Origin: Rhizobacter sp.
Lineage (GTDB): Bacteria > Pseudomonadota > Gammaproteobacteria > Burkholderiales > Burkholderiaceae_C
DNA: 36,184 nt
Assembly (NCBI GenBank): GCA_025350965.1
Contig: JANXWV010000014.1
Location: 1 to 36,184 of the forward strand
Direction of reading: 5' to 3'
Shown here: positions 28,727 through 36,184 of the stretch, piece after piece
Layout of the letters: the number at the start of each line of letters is the position of its first letter
How positions within the stretch are numbered: the stretch's first letter is position 1
Notes under the pieces: model-generated
Told to the model about the DNA's origin: nothing
What the model saw: the letters and a program-made list of their open reading frames with translations, nothing else
Databases searched by the model: none
Made by a program: the position numbers and the translations under genes

Positions 28727-29592
28727 GCGCCCAGCGCCTGGGCATCGTCGGCGGCAGCGGTATCTACGACCTGCCGGGCCTGACGGACACACGCTGGCAA
28801 CGCGTGGACACACCGTGGGGCGAGCCGTCCGACGAATACTTTCTCGGCCAGCTCGGTGACCTGGAACTGGTGTTCCTGCCGCGCCATGGCCGCGGCCACC
28901 GCATCCCGCCGTCGGAGCTGAACTTTCGCGCCAACATCGCCGGCTTCAAGAGCCTGGGCGTGACCGACCTGCTCTCGCTCAGCGCCGTGGGGAGCCTGCG
29001 CGAAGACCTGCCGCCGGGCATGTTCGTCGTCGTCGATCAGTTCATCGACCGCACTGCCGGCCGCGCGAGTTCGTTCTTCGGCACCGGCCTGGTGGCCCAT
29101 GTGTCGATGGCGCACCCGGTGTGCGGGCGCCTCGGCGGCCACCTCCAGGCCACGCTCGAAGGCATGGGCTTGCCGAGCGTGCGCGGCGGCACCTACCTCG
29201 CGATGGAAGGGCCGCAGTTCTCGACCTTCGCCGAGTCGCAGCTCTACCGCTCGTGGCAATGCGACGTGATCGGCATGACCAACGTGCCCGAGGCCAAGCT
29301 CGCCCGCGAGGCCGAGATTTGCTATGCCTCGGTCGCGATGGTCACCGACTTCGACTGCTGGCACCCGGCGCACGACGCCGTCACGGTCGACGCGATCATC
29401 GGCGTGTTGCTGGGTAACGCAGCGAACGCGCAGCGCCTGGTGGTCGGCCTGGCCGCTCGCGTGGGTGGCGATGCCGATGCCGCGGCCTGCGCCTGCCGCC
29501 ATGCCCTGGACCACGCCCTCATCACCGCCCCGGCGGCACGCGACCCGGCGCTGGTGGAGAAGCTGCGCGTGGTTGCCGGGCGGGTACTTTGA
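28723..29592 (+). CDS. mtnP: S-methyl-5'-thioadenosine phosphorylase
   Basis: A 289-residue purine nucleoside phosphorylase-family enzyme that splits methylthioadenosine with phosphate for methionine salvage. It has the N-terminal phosphate loop [32 protein letters not shown], and the base-binding [30 protein letters not shown] region, in which the Asp pattern indicates adenosine-type rather than guanosine-type bases. GGAGG lies seven bases before the ATG. Its stop overlaps the ruvA start (TTGA), so both are on one transcript. Confidence 0.94.
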   Translation: MSAQRLGIVGGSGIYDLPGLTDTRWQRVDTPWGEPSDEYFLGQLGDLELVFLPRHGRGHRIPPSELNFRANIAGFKSLGVTDLLSLSAVGSLREDLPPGMFVVVDQFIDRTAGRASSFFGTGLVAHVSMAHPVCGRLGGHLQATLEGMGLPSVRGGTYLAMEGPQFSTFAESQLYRSWQCDVIGMTNVPEAKLAREAEICYASVAMVTDFDCWHPAHDAVTVDAIIGVLLGNAANAQRLVVGLAARVGGDADAAACACRHALDHALITAPAARDPALVEKLRVVAGRVL

Positions 29593-30161
29593 TCGGCCGC
29601 GTCACCGGTGTGCTCGCCGAGAAGTCGCCCCCGCAACTGCTGATCGACGTGAACGGTGTCGGCTACGAGGTCGACGTGCCGATGAGCAGCTTCTACAACC
29701 TGCCCGCGCTCGGCGCGAAGGTGACGCTGCTCACGCACTTCGTGGTGCGCGAGGACGCGCAGGTGCTGTTCGGCTTCCTCACGCACGACGAGCGCGCCAC
29801 CTTCCGCATGCTTATCAAGATCAGCGGCGTGGGGCCGAAGATGGCGCTGTCCATCCTGTCGGGGCTGAGCGTCAACGAGCTGGCTCAGGCGGTGAGCCTG
29901 CAAGAGGCCGCGCGCCTCGTGAAGGTGCCCGGCATCGGCAAGAAGACGGCCGAGCGGCTGCTGCTCGAACTCAAGGGCAAGCTCGGCGACTCGCTCGCCG
30001 CGCCCGTCAGCGTGGCGGCAGGCGCGCAGAACGACATCCTGCAAGCGCTGGTCGCGCTTGGCTACAGCGACCGCGAAGCGAACGCCGCGCTGAAGGCGTT
30101 GCCGGCCGACGTGGGCGTGAGCGACGGCATCAAGCTTGCGCTGAAGCAGCTCGCACGTTGA
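29589..30161 (+). CDS. ruvA: Holliday junction branch-migration protein RuvA
   Basis: A 190-residue RuvA. The N-terminal OB fold ([12 protein letters not shown]) is followed by two helix-hairpin-helix motifs ([13 protein letters not shown] and [19 protein letters not shown]) that bind junction DNA, and a C-terminal domain III ([16 protein letters not shown]) that contacts RuvB. The start is TTG at 29589, overlapping the mtnP stop; this start gives the exact family N-terminus. ruvB, normally next door, is 4.4 kb away across a minus-strand operon. Confidence 0.97.
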   Translation: MIGRVTGVLAEKSPPQLLIDVNGVGYEVDVPMSSFYNLPALGAKVTLLTHFVVREDAQVLFGFLTHDERATFRMLIKISGVGPKMALSILSGLSVNELAQAVSLQEAARLVKVPGIGKKTAERLLLELKGKLGDSLAAPVSVAAGAQNDILQALVALGYSDREANAALKALPADVGVSDGIKLALKQLAR

Positions 30162-30179
30162 GCCGCGTTCGGCGGCTCA
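30159..30179 (+). terminator. Hairpin at the ruvA stop codon
   Basis: Perfect eight-base stem TGAGCCGC-GTTCG-GCGGCTCA that includes the ruvA stop. It lies between convergent transcription units (ruvA plus, small membrane protein minus). There is no U-tract. Confidence 0.55.
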
Positions 30180-30204
30180 CGTGCTGCCCAGGGGCAACAG
30201 CGCG

Positions 30205-30438
30205 CTATTCCGCCAAAGAGGCCGACAGCCAGGGCTGCACGAACGCGAACCAGCCGCCCACTGCATACAGCGCCACGCTGGCGCCGTAGAGCCCTGCAGC
30301 CGCACTGCGCGTGCGCAGGCAGGCATCGCGCAGCGCAGGGTCGATCGGGCCGGGCGCGCTGCGGTTGCGCCACTGCAGCCCACCCGAGGCCAGCAGCATG
30401 ACGCCGGCGAACGCGAACAGCTCGCGAAGCGCCCTCAT
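30205..30438 (-). CDS. Small two-helix membrane protein, unknown
   Basis: A 77-residue protein with two hydrophobic segments: FAFAGVMLLASGGL near the N-terminus and LYGASVALYAVGGWFAFVQPW near the C-terminus, separated by a polar loop (RNRSAPGPIDPALRDAC). It follows the PCuAC gene by 47 bases on the same strand and is the last gene before ruvA. I do not recognise a family; coding bias and position support it as a gene. Confidence 0.6.
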   Translation of the reverse strand: MRALRELFAFAGVMLLASGGLQWRNRSAPGPIDPALRDACLRTRSAAAGLYGASVALYAVGGWFAFVQPWLSASLAE

Positions 30439-30485
30439 GCAGCGGCCAGCCGCGGCCCGGGTCGGCCGACCTCGTGGCGCGCCTC

Positions 30486-30956
30486 TTACGGCGTCGGCTC
30501 GGCCACGTTGAAGGTCACCTCGATCTGGCCCGCCTTCGCGAACTTCAGCGTCACGGGCAACTTGTCGCCCGCTTTCAACGGCGCCTTGAGGCCCATGAAC
30601 ATCAGGTGGAAAGCGCCAGGCTTGAGGTCGACGGTCTTGCCCGCCGGCAGGGCAATGTCATCGACCTGGCGCATGCGCATCACGTCGCCGTCCATGCTCA
30701 TGGTGTGCAGCTCCACGCTCTTGGCCACGGACGACGTGGCCGAGAGCAGCCGGTCGTCGGGGCCTTTGTTGGCGACGCTCATGAAGCCGCCGCCCACGGC
30801 CTGGCCTGGCACGGTCGGGCGCGCATAGGGGTGGCCGATGGTGAGGCTGCCGAGCGTGAACTCGTGGGCTGTGGCCGCCAGGCCGTGGAGGCCCATGGTC
30901 ATGCCGACCAGCAGGCCGATCACGAGGCGACGAAACGGCGGGTGTCGGTGTGTCAT
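30486..30956 (-). CDS. PCu(A)C-family periplasmic copper chaperone
   Basis: A 156-residue exported protein with a signal peptide (LVIGLLVGMTMGLHGLAATA). The copper motif H-X10-M-X21-H-X-M is met exactly: His84, Met95, His117, Met119. Such proteins bind Cu(I) in the periplasm and deliver it, for example to the Cu-A site of cytochrome oxidase. The ATG at 30956 fits the signal peptide. It starts 19 bases after the TonB receptor stop, and the neighbourhood (YcnI, DUF2946, receptor) is copper-related too. Confidence 0.92.
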   Translation of the reverse strand: MTHRHPPFRRLVIGLLVGMTMGLHGLAATAHEFTLGSLTIGHPYARPTVPGQAVGGGFMSVANKGPDDRLLSATSSVAKSVELHTMSMDGDVMRMRQVDDIALPAGKTVDLKPGAFHLMFMGLKAPLKAGDKLPVTLKFAKAGQIEVTFNVAEPTP

Positions 30957-30975
30957 GGGTTGCGGGGAGGTGAGG

Positions 30976-33345
30976 TCACAGATCAAAGCCCAGTTCGGCG
31001 TGAAAAGTGCGTTGCGGGTACGGGTGGAACGCCCAGTAGGTGCGGTTGCCCAGGTTGTCGATGCCGAACGACGCCTTCCACTGTTTGCTGATGCGGTACT
31101 GGACGCGAACGTCGGCGACGAGATAGTCGCTGACGCCGGTGTACGCGTTGCCGTTCGGGTCGGAGTTGTCGAGCGTGCCGTATTGTCGGCCGCTCCAACG
31201 CACGCCCCCGCTGAAAGCCCACACGTCGTTGGGTGAATACGTGGCCAACGCGGTAGCGCGCCAGCGCGGTACCCGCGGCTGCCACTGGCCGACGCTGGCC
31301 GGGAACTTGTCGTTTTGCGTGATCTTCGAGTCAGCGAACGTCAGGCTCGTTGCCAGCTCCAACCCGTTGATGAACCCGTTGGCCTGCTGGAACGCCAGTT
31401 CCAGCCCCGAGGTGCGGATCGCATCGACGTTCTGGATGTTGGTGACGTTGGGCGTGACGCTGACGTTCGTCTGCGAATAGAGCGCGTCCCGGGTTCGCTC
31501 ATGGAACAGCGTGGCGCGCAGGCTCCCCTGCCCCAGGTCGCGCTCGGCCGTCCACTCGGTCGTCCACGACTTCTCGGGTTTCAGATTCGGGTCGTTGTTG
31601 ACCACCGTGCCCGCCGTGATCGAGCCCTGGTACAGCTCGGCCACGGTGGGCATGCGCACGGCCCGGCCGACCGAGGCCTTGAGCGTCCAGTCGGCGTTGG
31701 CGGCGAACGAGAGTGCCGCCTTCGGCGAGAAGTGCGACTCGCTGCGCTCGGGCAGGAACTTCGCCGTGGTGGCAGTCGCAATCGCGCCGTTGAATGCGCG
31801 CCATTGCTCGAAGCGCCCGCCGAGCACGGCCTTCCATTCCGGGGTGATGCGCCACGCATCCTGGGCCCAGGCGCTGCCCAACGTGGTGTTGCCATTGAAC
31901 GCGGAGAAACGCGCACCGGCATCACCGGACAGCCAGTCGTTGGTGTCGGACACGAGCGTGCGCAACTTGAACGCGTCGCGCTGCAAACCAGCCTCCACGG
32001 TGTGCGTGCCGCCCACGCCTTGGGGCCGCCAGATGGCCTTCAGCGCCAGCGTGTTCCAGCCGGTGCCCCTGAGGTCGGTGACGCGGCCCGGGCCACCCTG
32101 CGCGGATCCGGGCAGGTAACTCGTGGCCAGCGGCGTGCGCACTTCATCGCGGCTGTAGTCGTACAGGCTGAACGCAGCTTCGGCGTCCCAGGTGCCACGC
32201 GTGTTGCTCTTCAGGCTCAGGCCATGGGTGGTGTGGGCGAGCTTGCCGCGCGACTCGGCGAAGTCGCTGCCGGCCAGGGTGTAGTCGCGCCCGCCGATGT
32301 TGACCTTGGGCGCTGCGGTACTGCCGTACACCGGGTTGCCCGACGCATCCCGCAGGTAGGTGTTCACATGGCGGTCATTGGCATTGGCCCACCAGCCCAG
32401 CGTGTACGAGGCGCGCAGCACCGGCGAGATGTCGTAGGCGAGCTTGAGCTTGGCGTGGTCTTGCACGGTGTGGCTGCGGGTCGCGTCCCCGAGGATGAGC
32501 CAGTCCTTGCCCGCCGGGTTCTGGCCCGCCACCGCCCCACTCACAGGCGTGCCTGCACTGCCTGCTGCGCCGGCCGACACGAGCTTGGTCGCGAACGTGA
32601 GCGGCTGGCCGTTGTTGTCGAGCCGGTTCAGGTTCACCCACCATGCGAACGGGCCGCTGCGGCTGCCGAGCGACGCACTGCCCGCGCCGCCGCTGAAGCG
32701 GTCGTCGGTGTTGTAGAGGCTGAATTTCTGGGTGAAGGCTTGAAGCTTCACGTGGGCCTCGAAGGTGCTCGGCATGCGCGTCACGTAATCGACGATGGCA
32801 CCGGCGGAGTTGCCCGAGTAAGCCGCCGAGAACGGCCCGTAGAGCACATCGACGCGCTCGATCTCCTCGGGCGTGACGAGCCCCCAGCGCGGCGTGTAGC
32901 TGGCGCCGTTGCCGAGCAGGTTCGACAGCAGGATGCCGTCGGCATACACGAGCGAGCGAGCGCTGTTGCCGGTGCCCGAGGCGCGCGACGCCAGCACCGC
33001 GTGGTCATAGTCACCGATGTAGCGCTTGCGCACGTTCAGGCTCGGGAAGTACTTGAGCGCGTCTTCGGCATCGGTGGCGTTGATGCTGCGGGAGATCTGC
33101 TCGGCCGTGATCGACTCGATGGCGGTCGGTATCTCGGTGGGCAACGACGACGGGCGCGCGCCGGTGACCGTCACGCGGTCCAGCTCGCGCGCGGCCGGCG
33201 TGTTGGCGGCCACGGTGGTGGCAGCACCCGGCGTGGCGGCCTGCTGCGCCAAAGCGGCGCACGGTGCGAGCGATGCGAACGGGAACGTCGCGAGCAGAGC
33301 GAGTTGCACCGTGCTCAGGCGATGATGGTGGTGGTGGTGGTTCAT
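30976..33345 (-). CDS. TonB-dependent outer-membrane receptor (probable copper receptor)
   Basis: A 789-residue receptor. A signal peptide ends near ALA-QQA (residue 33). A TonB-box-like segment (ELDRVTVTGARPS), a plug domain (about 60-175; DGILLSNLLGN, VDVLYGPFSAAYSGNSAGAIVDYVTRMP) and a beta-barrel ending in the classical aromatic C-terminus (TFHAELGFDL) follow. The N-terminus begins MN followed by six consecutive His. Context with PCuAC, YcnI and DUF2946 argues for copper or copper-complex uptake; siderophore uptake is not excluded by the protein alone. It starts 10 bases after the YcnI stop. Confidence 0.9.
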   Translation of the reverse strand: MNHHHHHHRLSTVQLALLATFPFASLAPCAALAQQAATPGAATTVAANTPAARELDRVTVTGARPSSLPTEIPTAIESITAEQISRSINATDAEDALKYFPSLNVRKRYIGDYDHAVLASRASGTGNSARSLVYADGILLSNLLGNGASYTPRWGLVTPEEIERVDVLYGPFSAAYSGNSAGAIVDYVTRMPSTFEAHVKLQAFTQKFSLYNTDDRFSGGAGSASLGSRSGPFAWWVNLNRLDNNGQPLTFATKLVSAGAAGSAGTPVSGAVAGQNPAGKDWLILGDATRSHTVQDHAKLKLAYDISPVLRASYTLGWWANANDRHVNTYLRDASGNPVYGSTAAPKVNIGGRDYTLAGSDFAESRGKLAHTTHGLSLKSNTRGTWDAEAAFSLYDYSRDEVRTPLATSYLPGSAQGGPGRVTDLRGTGWNTLALKAIWRPQGVGGTHTVEAGLQRDAFKLRTLVSDTNDWLSGDAGARFSAFNGNTTLGSAWAQDAWRITPEWKAVLGGRFEQWRAFNGAIATATTAKFLPERSESHFSPKAALSFAANADWTLKASVGRAVRMPTVAELYQGSITAGTVVNNDPNLKPEKSWTTEWTAERDLGQGSLRATLFHERTRDALYSQTNVSVTPNVTNIQNVDAIRTSGLELAFQQANGFINGLELATSLTFADSKITQNDKFPASVGQWQPRVPRWRATALATYSPNDVWAFSGGVRWSGRQYGTLDNSDPNGNAYTGVSDYLVADVRVQYRISKQWKASFGIDNLGNRTYWAFHPYPQRTFHAELGFDL

Positions 33346-33355
33346 CGTGCCGACC

Positions 33356-33916
33356 TCAGTGTTGGTGGGCGCCGGACGCCGCCGCAGCGGCGGGTCGCAC
33401 GTCGAGCATCGCGGCGGGCAACTTCAGGTCGCGCAGCTGCTGGCCGGCGGCGGGCACCTCGACCCAGTCCATGCGGCCTGACTCGCACACCTGCGAGACC
33501 TTCCAGTACAGCGGGCCGGCTTGATCGGGCAGTCACGCGAGCAGCACGAAGTCGTCGTACTGCGCGGGGTCGAGCCGACCGCCCGTCCACTGAATGCGAA
33601 CCACGTCGCCGACCGTGCTGCGACCGCTCGCGCCTGCGGCGGGGGCCGCGCGTTCGACTGCGATTTGCCAGCCAGGCTTGGCCATCGGCTTGGCGCCCAC
33701 CACGCCCGGCGGGACCTGAACGCTGAGCTCCTTGACCGCCGAGTCGCCACAGCCGTGGCCGACGCGGAACACCGCCTTGTACGACGCCCCGGCGTCGGCT
33801 TGCTGCTGCTCAAGCACCACATGCGCCCAGGTGCCGCCGGCCGCTACCGACGCCATGAACGAGATTGAAAGGCGCGGCAGCGCCGCGATGAACGAACGAA
33901 CGAGGCCATGACGCAT
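33356..33916 (-). pseudogene. YcnI-family (DUF1775) copper-binding protein gene with an in-frame TGA
   Basis: The frame from ATG 33916 (CAGGAG upstream) reads a signal peptide ending WA, mature His32 (HVVLEQQQADAG), then YKAVFRVGHGCGDSAVKELSV and PAQYDDFVLLA. A TGA at 33533-33535 follows, and the same frame continues LPDQAGPLYWKVSQVC, WVEVPAAGQQLRDLKLPAAM, to a normal stop at 33356. The whole is 186 codons, a usual YcnI length. The stop replaces what is probably a CGA Arg codon (single C to T). The truncated product (127 residues) would keep the copper-binding N-terminal His but lose the C-terminal strands. Sequencing error is possible. Second in the copper operon. Confidence 0.85.
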
Positions 33917-33994
33917 GGCGTTCTCCTGAATGCAAACGTGAACGGTCGCGTGCGCGCGCGTCGAGCGACGGCAGCGCAGCGGTAGATCGGCAGT

Positions 33995-34429
33995 TCAGGT
34001 TTGAAGCGGCGGCGCGCGGGCCTGGCGCAGCGTGCGCAACTGCGAGCGCGGCACGGCGTCGGCGCGCCGCAGCGGCACGATGCCGGCGCCTTGCGGCCGC
34101 AAGGCGAACACTACCGTCGGCGGTGGCGGCAACCCCGCCACGGCAAAGCCGACGCAGCACAACGCGCAGTGCACGAGCGACGTGCCACCGCAGTGGCCCG
34201 TGCTCGCGCCGGGCTCGGCACCTGGCGAGTCATGGTGCATGCCCGCGTGCATGTCCGCGGGCATGTCGGCAGGCATTCCCGGGGGTGGCTCCGGCGTCAT
34301 GCCAGCGCCCATTCCCGGCATGTACTCCACACCCAGCGCGCGCGACACGGTCGGCGCGAACGAAACGCCGAGCAGCGCGAACAGCGCAAGCCAGGTCAGC
34401 GTTCGAAGGTGGCGGCGCAGCAGGATCAC
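33995..34429 (-). CDS. DUF2946 family protein, Met/His-rich, copper-associated
   Basis: A 144-residue protein with an N-terminal membrane/signal segment (LTWLALFALLGVSFAP), a Met/His-rich stretch at about 37-66 (repeated PADM, HAGMHH) and the DUF2946 cysteine pattern GHC...HCALCC (Cys80, Cys88, Cys91, Cys92). DUF2946 genes are often found with TonB receptors and copper proteins. The start is GTG at 34429 by frame and segment position. It is the first gene of the minus-strand operon and is divergent from ruvB (98 bases apart), where the operon promoter should lie. Confidence 0.8.
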   Translation of the reverse strand: MILLRRHLRTLTWLALFALLGVSFAPTVSRALGVEYMPGMGAGMTPEPPPGMPADMPADMHAGMHHDSPGAEPGASTGHCGGTSLVHCALCCVGFAVAGLPPPPTVVFALRPQGAGIVPLRRADAVPRSQLRTLRQARAPPLQT

Positions 34430-34527
34430 GCGACGAGTCTAGACGCGCAACTGCCTCGACAGCCACCGCAGGCACCTCTCGAACATGGGGCGCACGGCGG
34501 TGACCGACCCCGTGTCCATAATCGCGC

Positions 34528-35586
34528 ATGAGCATCCAGACCGACGAGTTCGAGCCCGCGCGCCGGGTGTTGAGCGCCGCCTCCGCGTCGCCGAACGAAG
34601 AGGCCGTGGAGCGCGCTCTGCGGCCCAAGGGCCTCGGCGAATACGTGGGGCAAGTCAAGGCCCGCGAGCAGCTCGAAATCTTCATCGGCGCCGCCAGGCT
34701 GCGCACCGAAGCGATGGACCATGTGCTGCTGTTCGGCCCGCCCGGCCTCGGCAAGACAACGCTGTCGCACATCATCGCCAACGAGCTGGGCGTGAACCTG
34801 CGCCAGACCTCCGGCCCGGTGCTGGAGAAGCCGAAGGACCTGGCCGCGATCCTGACGAACCTGGAGCGCAACGATGTGCTCTTCATCGACGAGATCCACC
34901 GCCTGAGCCCGGTCGTCGAAGAGATCCTGTACCCCGCGCTGGAGGACTACCAGATCGACATCATGATCGGCGAAGGCCCGGCCGCGCGTTCCATCAAGCT
35001 CGACCTGCAGCCCTTCACGCTGATCGGCGCCACCACCCGCGCCGGCATGCTGACGAACCCGCTGCGCGACCGCTTCGGCATCGTGCTCCGGCTCGAGTTC
35101 TACACACCCGAGGAGCTGGCGCGCATCGTGCACCGCTCGGCGCGCCTGCTGAACGTGCCCATCGACGATGAAGGCGCATTCGAGATCGCGCGCCGCTCAC
35201 GCGGCACGCCGCGCATCGCCAACCGGCTGCTGCGCCGCGTGCGCGACTATGCCGACGTGAAGGGCGACGGTACAGTCGGCAAGCCGCTGGCCGACAAGGC
35301 ATTGCGCATGCTCGATGTCGACGGGGCGGGCCTGGACGTGATGGACCGCAAGCTGCTGGAGGCCGTGGTGCACCGCTTCGACGGCGGCCCGGTGGGGCTG
35401 GACAACGTGGCTGCGGCCATCGGTGAAGAGCGCGACACGATCGAGGATGTGATCGAGCCCTACCTCATCCAGCAAGGCTACCTGATGCGCACGCCACGCG
35501 GGCGCATTGCGACGCCGGCGGCGTATCGGCACCTCGGGGTCACGCCGCCGAAGGTAGCGGGGAGCGACCTGTTCGACGCGGTGTGA
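34528..35586 (+). CDS. ruvB: Holliday junction helicase RuvB
   Basis: A 352-residue AAA+ motor that drives branch migration with RuvA. It has Walker A GPPGLGKT, Walker [10 protein letters not shown], sensor 1 IGATTRAG, the arginine finger region LRDRFG, and the C-terminal winged-helix [28 protein letters not shown]. The ATG at 34528 fits the usual N-terminus. No strong ribosome site is evident. Separated from ruvA, it must be transcribed from the 34430-34527 intergenic region. Confidence 0.98.
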   Translation: MSIQTDEFEPARRVLSAASASPNEEAVERALRPKGLGEYVGQVKAREQLEIFIGAARLRTEAMDHVLLFGPPGLGKTTLSHIIANELGVNLRQTSGPVLEKPKDLAAILTNLERNDVLFIDEIHRLSPVVEEILYPALEDYQIDIMIGEGPAARSIKLDLQPFTLIGATTRAGMLTNPLRDRFGIVLRLEFYTPEELARIVHRSARLLNVPIDDEGAFEIARRSRGTPRIANRLLRRVRDYADVKGDGTVGKPLADKALRMLDVDGAGLDVMDRKLLEAVVHRFDGGPVGLDNVAAAIGEERDTIEDVIEPYLIQQGYLMRTPRGRIATPAAYRHLGVTPPKVAGSDLFDAV

Positions 35587-35643
35587 GCGCAGCCCGAGCA
35601 ACTGTATAAGTAACTGCCCCATTCTTCGACCTGAAGGAACGCC

Positions 35644-36168
35644 ATGCCCCTGTTGGAAGGGATTCAGATTCGCAACTACCGAGCGCTACACGATGTGACG
35701 CTGGGCAAGACCGCCTACGAAGCCGGCGTCGTACTGCCGCGATTGATGGCCGTGATTGGTGGGAACGGTGCAGGGAAATCCACGCTGTTGGATGCCCTTG
35801 GATTTGTCGGAGACTGCCTCACGGAAGGGGTGGAAGCTGCGTGCGACAAGCCGCATCGTGGTGGCTTCGAGAGGCTGCGAACTCAAGGTTCTACCGAACC
35901 CATTCAGTTCGAGATCAGATACCGCGACAGCGAGTCGGCACGTCCGATCAACTACACGCTTTGGATCAGCATCGACAGGGCGGGCCGGCCATTCGTTGAG
36001 CACGAACGACTCCGCCAGCGCCGTCGCGGGCAGAAGCATGGGCAGTCGTTCTCGTTTCTTGACCTGAGGCAAGGCGAGGGGTTCGCGTGGTCTGGCGATG
36101 CCACCGCTGAACAGGAGGGGACCACCAAAGTTCCCGTGAAGATGACCGATCGCACTACGTCGAGGTGA
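35644..36168 (+). CDS. AAA ATPase (RecF/OLD-like, AAA_21 type), short or truncated
   Basis: The frame begins MPLLEGIQIRNYRALHDVTL, then Walker A GGNGAGKST at 39-47 and LLDALGFVGDCL, and continues to residue 174 where TGA stops it 16 bases before the window end. Full-length relatives are about 350-450 residues with Walker B further on, so this is only the N-terminal ATP-binding half. Just before the stop another frame reads HYVEVTSKRT, which looks coding and suggests a frameshift or a fusion. Base composition and codon use are clearly less GC-rich than upstream genes, consistent with transfer. AAGGAA precedes the start. Confidence 0.65.
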   Translation: MPLLEGIQIRNYRALHDVTLGKTAYEAGVVLPRLMAVIGGNGAGKSTLLDALGFVGDCLTEGVEAACDKPHRGGFERLRTQGSTEPIQFEIRYRDSESARPINYTLWISIDRAGRPFVEHERLRQRRRGQKHGQSFSFLDLRQGEGFAWSGDATAEQEGTTKVPVKMTDRTTSR

Positions 36169-36184
36169 CCTCGAAGCGCACGAG

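Noticed and set aside
33322-33345. Cloning-vector His tag contamination
   Set aside because: The run uses mixed codons, is followed by a native signal peptide and sits in normal genomic context.
33533-33535. Selenocysteine at the YcnI TGA
   Set aside because: The position is not a Cys in the family as far as I can tell, and a plain C-to-T nonsense change explains it.
31315-33726. 803-codon plus-strand open frame
   Set aside because: Antisense to the TonB receptor and YcnI genes; no recognisable domain.

Overview
The window reads as a chromosomal segment of a high-GC betaproteobacterium of the order Burkholderiales. It opens with the 5' part of a 16S rRNA gene (minus strand) whose sequence fits that order, most likely near the Rubrivivax/Leptothrix/Piscinibacter-type lineages. 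The genus is inference from memory, not a search. Its length (about 36 kb) and the GATC at base 1 would fit a cloned large insert, but that is speculation.

Layout. (1) 1-640: 16S 5' end, rrn leader with boxA, and a strong rrn promoter, all minus. (2) 787-4268: a regulatory-type phosphotransferase system (EIIA-Man, HPr, EI; minus) with an OlsB-like acyltransferase gene on the opposite strand between HPr and EI. (3) 4448-9012: a lipoprotein, a CoA-transferase, a two-component-like protein that has lost both phosphorylation residues, a DUF4197 protein and a TlpA-like thiol oxidoreductase. (4) 9107-9893: a scar where remnants of an nhaR-like regulator gene and a terC-like membrane gene are joined head to head. 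(5) 9943-17241: ten tightly spaced minus-strand genes (hemJ, vanZ-like, ferredoxin, alpha/beta hydrolase, D-Ala-D-Ala carboxypeptidase, D-amino acid aminotransferase, DUF493, a (p)ppGpp-hydrolase-like HD protein, lipB, lipA). (6) 17262-17396: a candidate small RNA or leader RNA with an intrinsic terminator in the hemJ/hemB divergent region. (7) 17473-23556: hemB and corA (plus), then a hydrolase, a membrane AraC regulator, ybeY and phoH (minus). (8) 23724-30161, plus strand: a complete two-component pair, a sugar nucleotidyltransferase/epimerase pair, two tiny translationally coupled ORFs, mtnP and ruvA. (9) 30205-34429, minus: a five-gene, probably copper-related operon (small membrane protein, PCuAC chaperone, TonB receptor, YcnI with an in-frame stop, DUF2946), which separates ruvA from ruvB. 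(10) 34528-36184: ruvB and a short AAA ATPase gene of different base composition.

Functional picture. Most genes are housekeeping: PTS-type carbon/nitrogen signalling, lipoate, haem, peptidoglycan trimming, rRNA maturation (YbeY), Holliday-junction processing and methylthioadenosine salvage. Stop/start overlaps of the ATGA, GTGA or TTGA type recur (ferredoxin, lipB, the AraC gene, the epimerase, the two small ORFs plus mtnP, ruvA), so translational coupling is common here. The parts most worth a second look are the phosphorylation-dead kinase/receiver protein, the candidate RNA whose loop carries an anti-Shine-Dalgarno-like CCUCC, the chain of coupled micro-ORFs before mtnP, and the copper operon with its interrupted YcnI gene and natural six-histidine receptor N-terminus.
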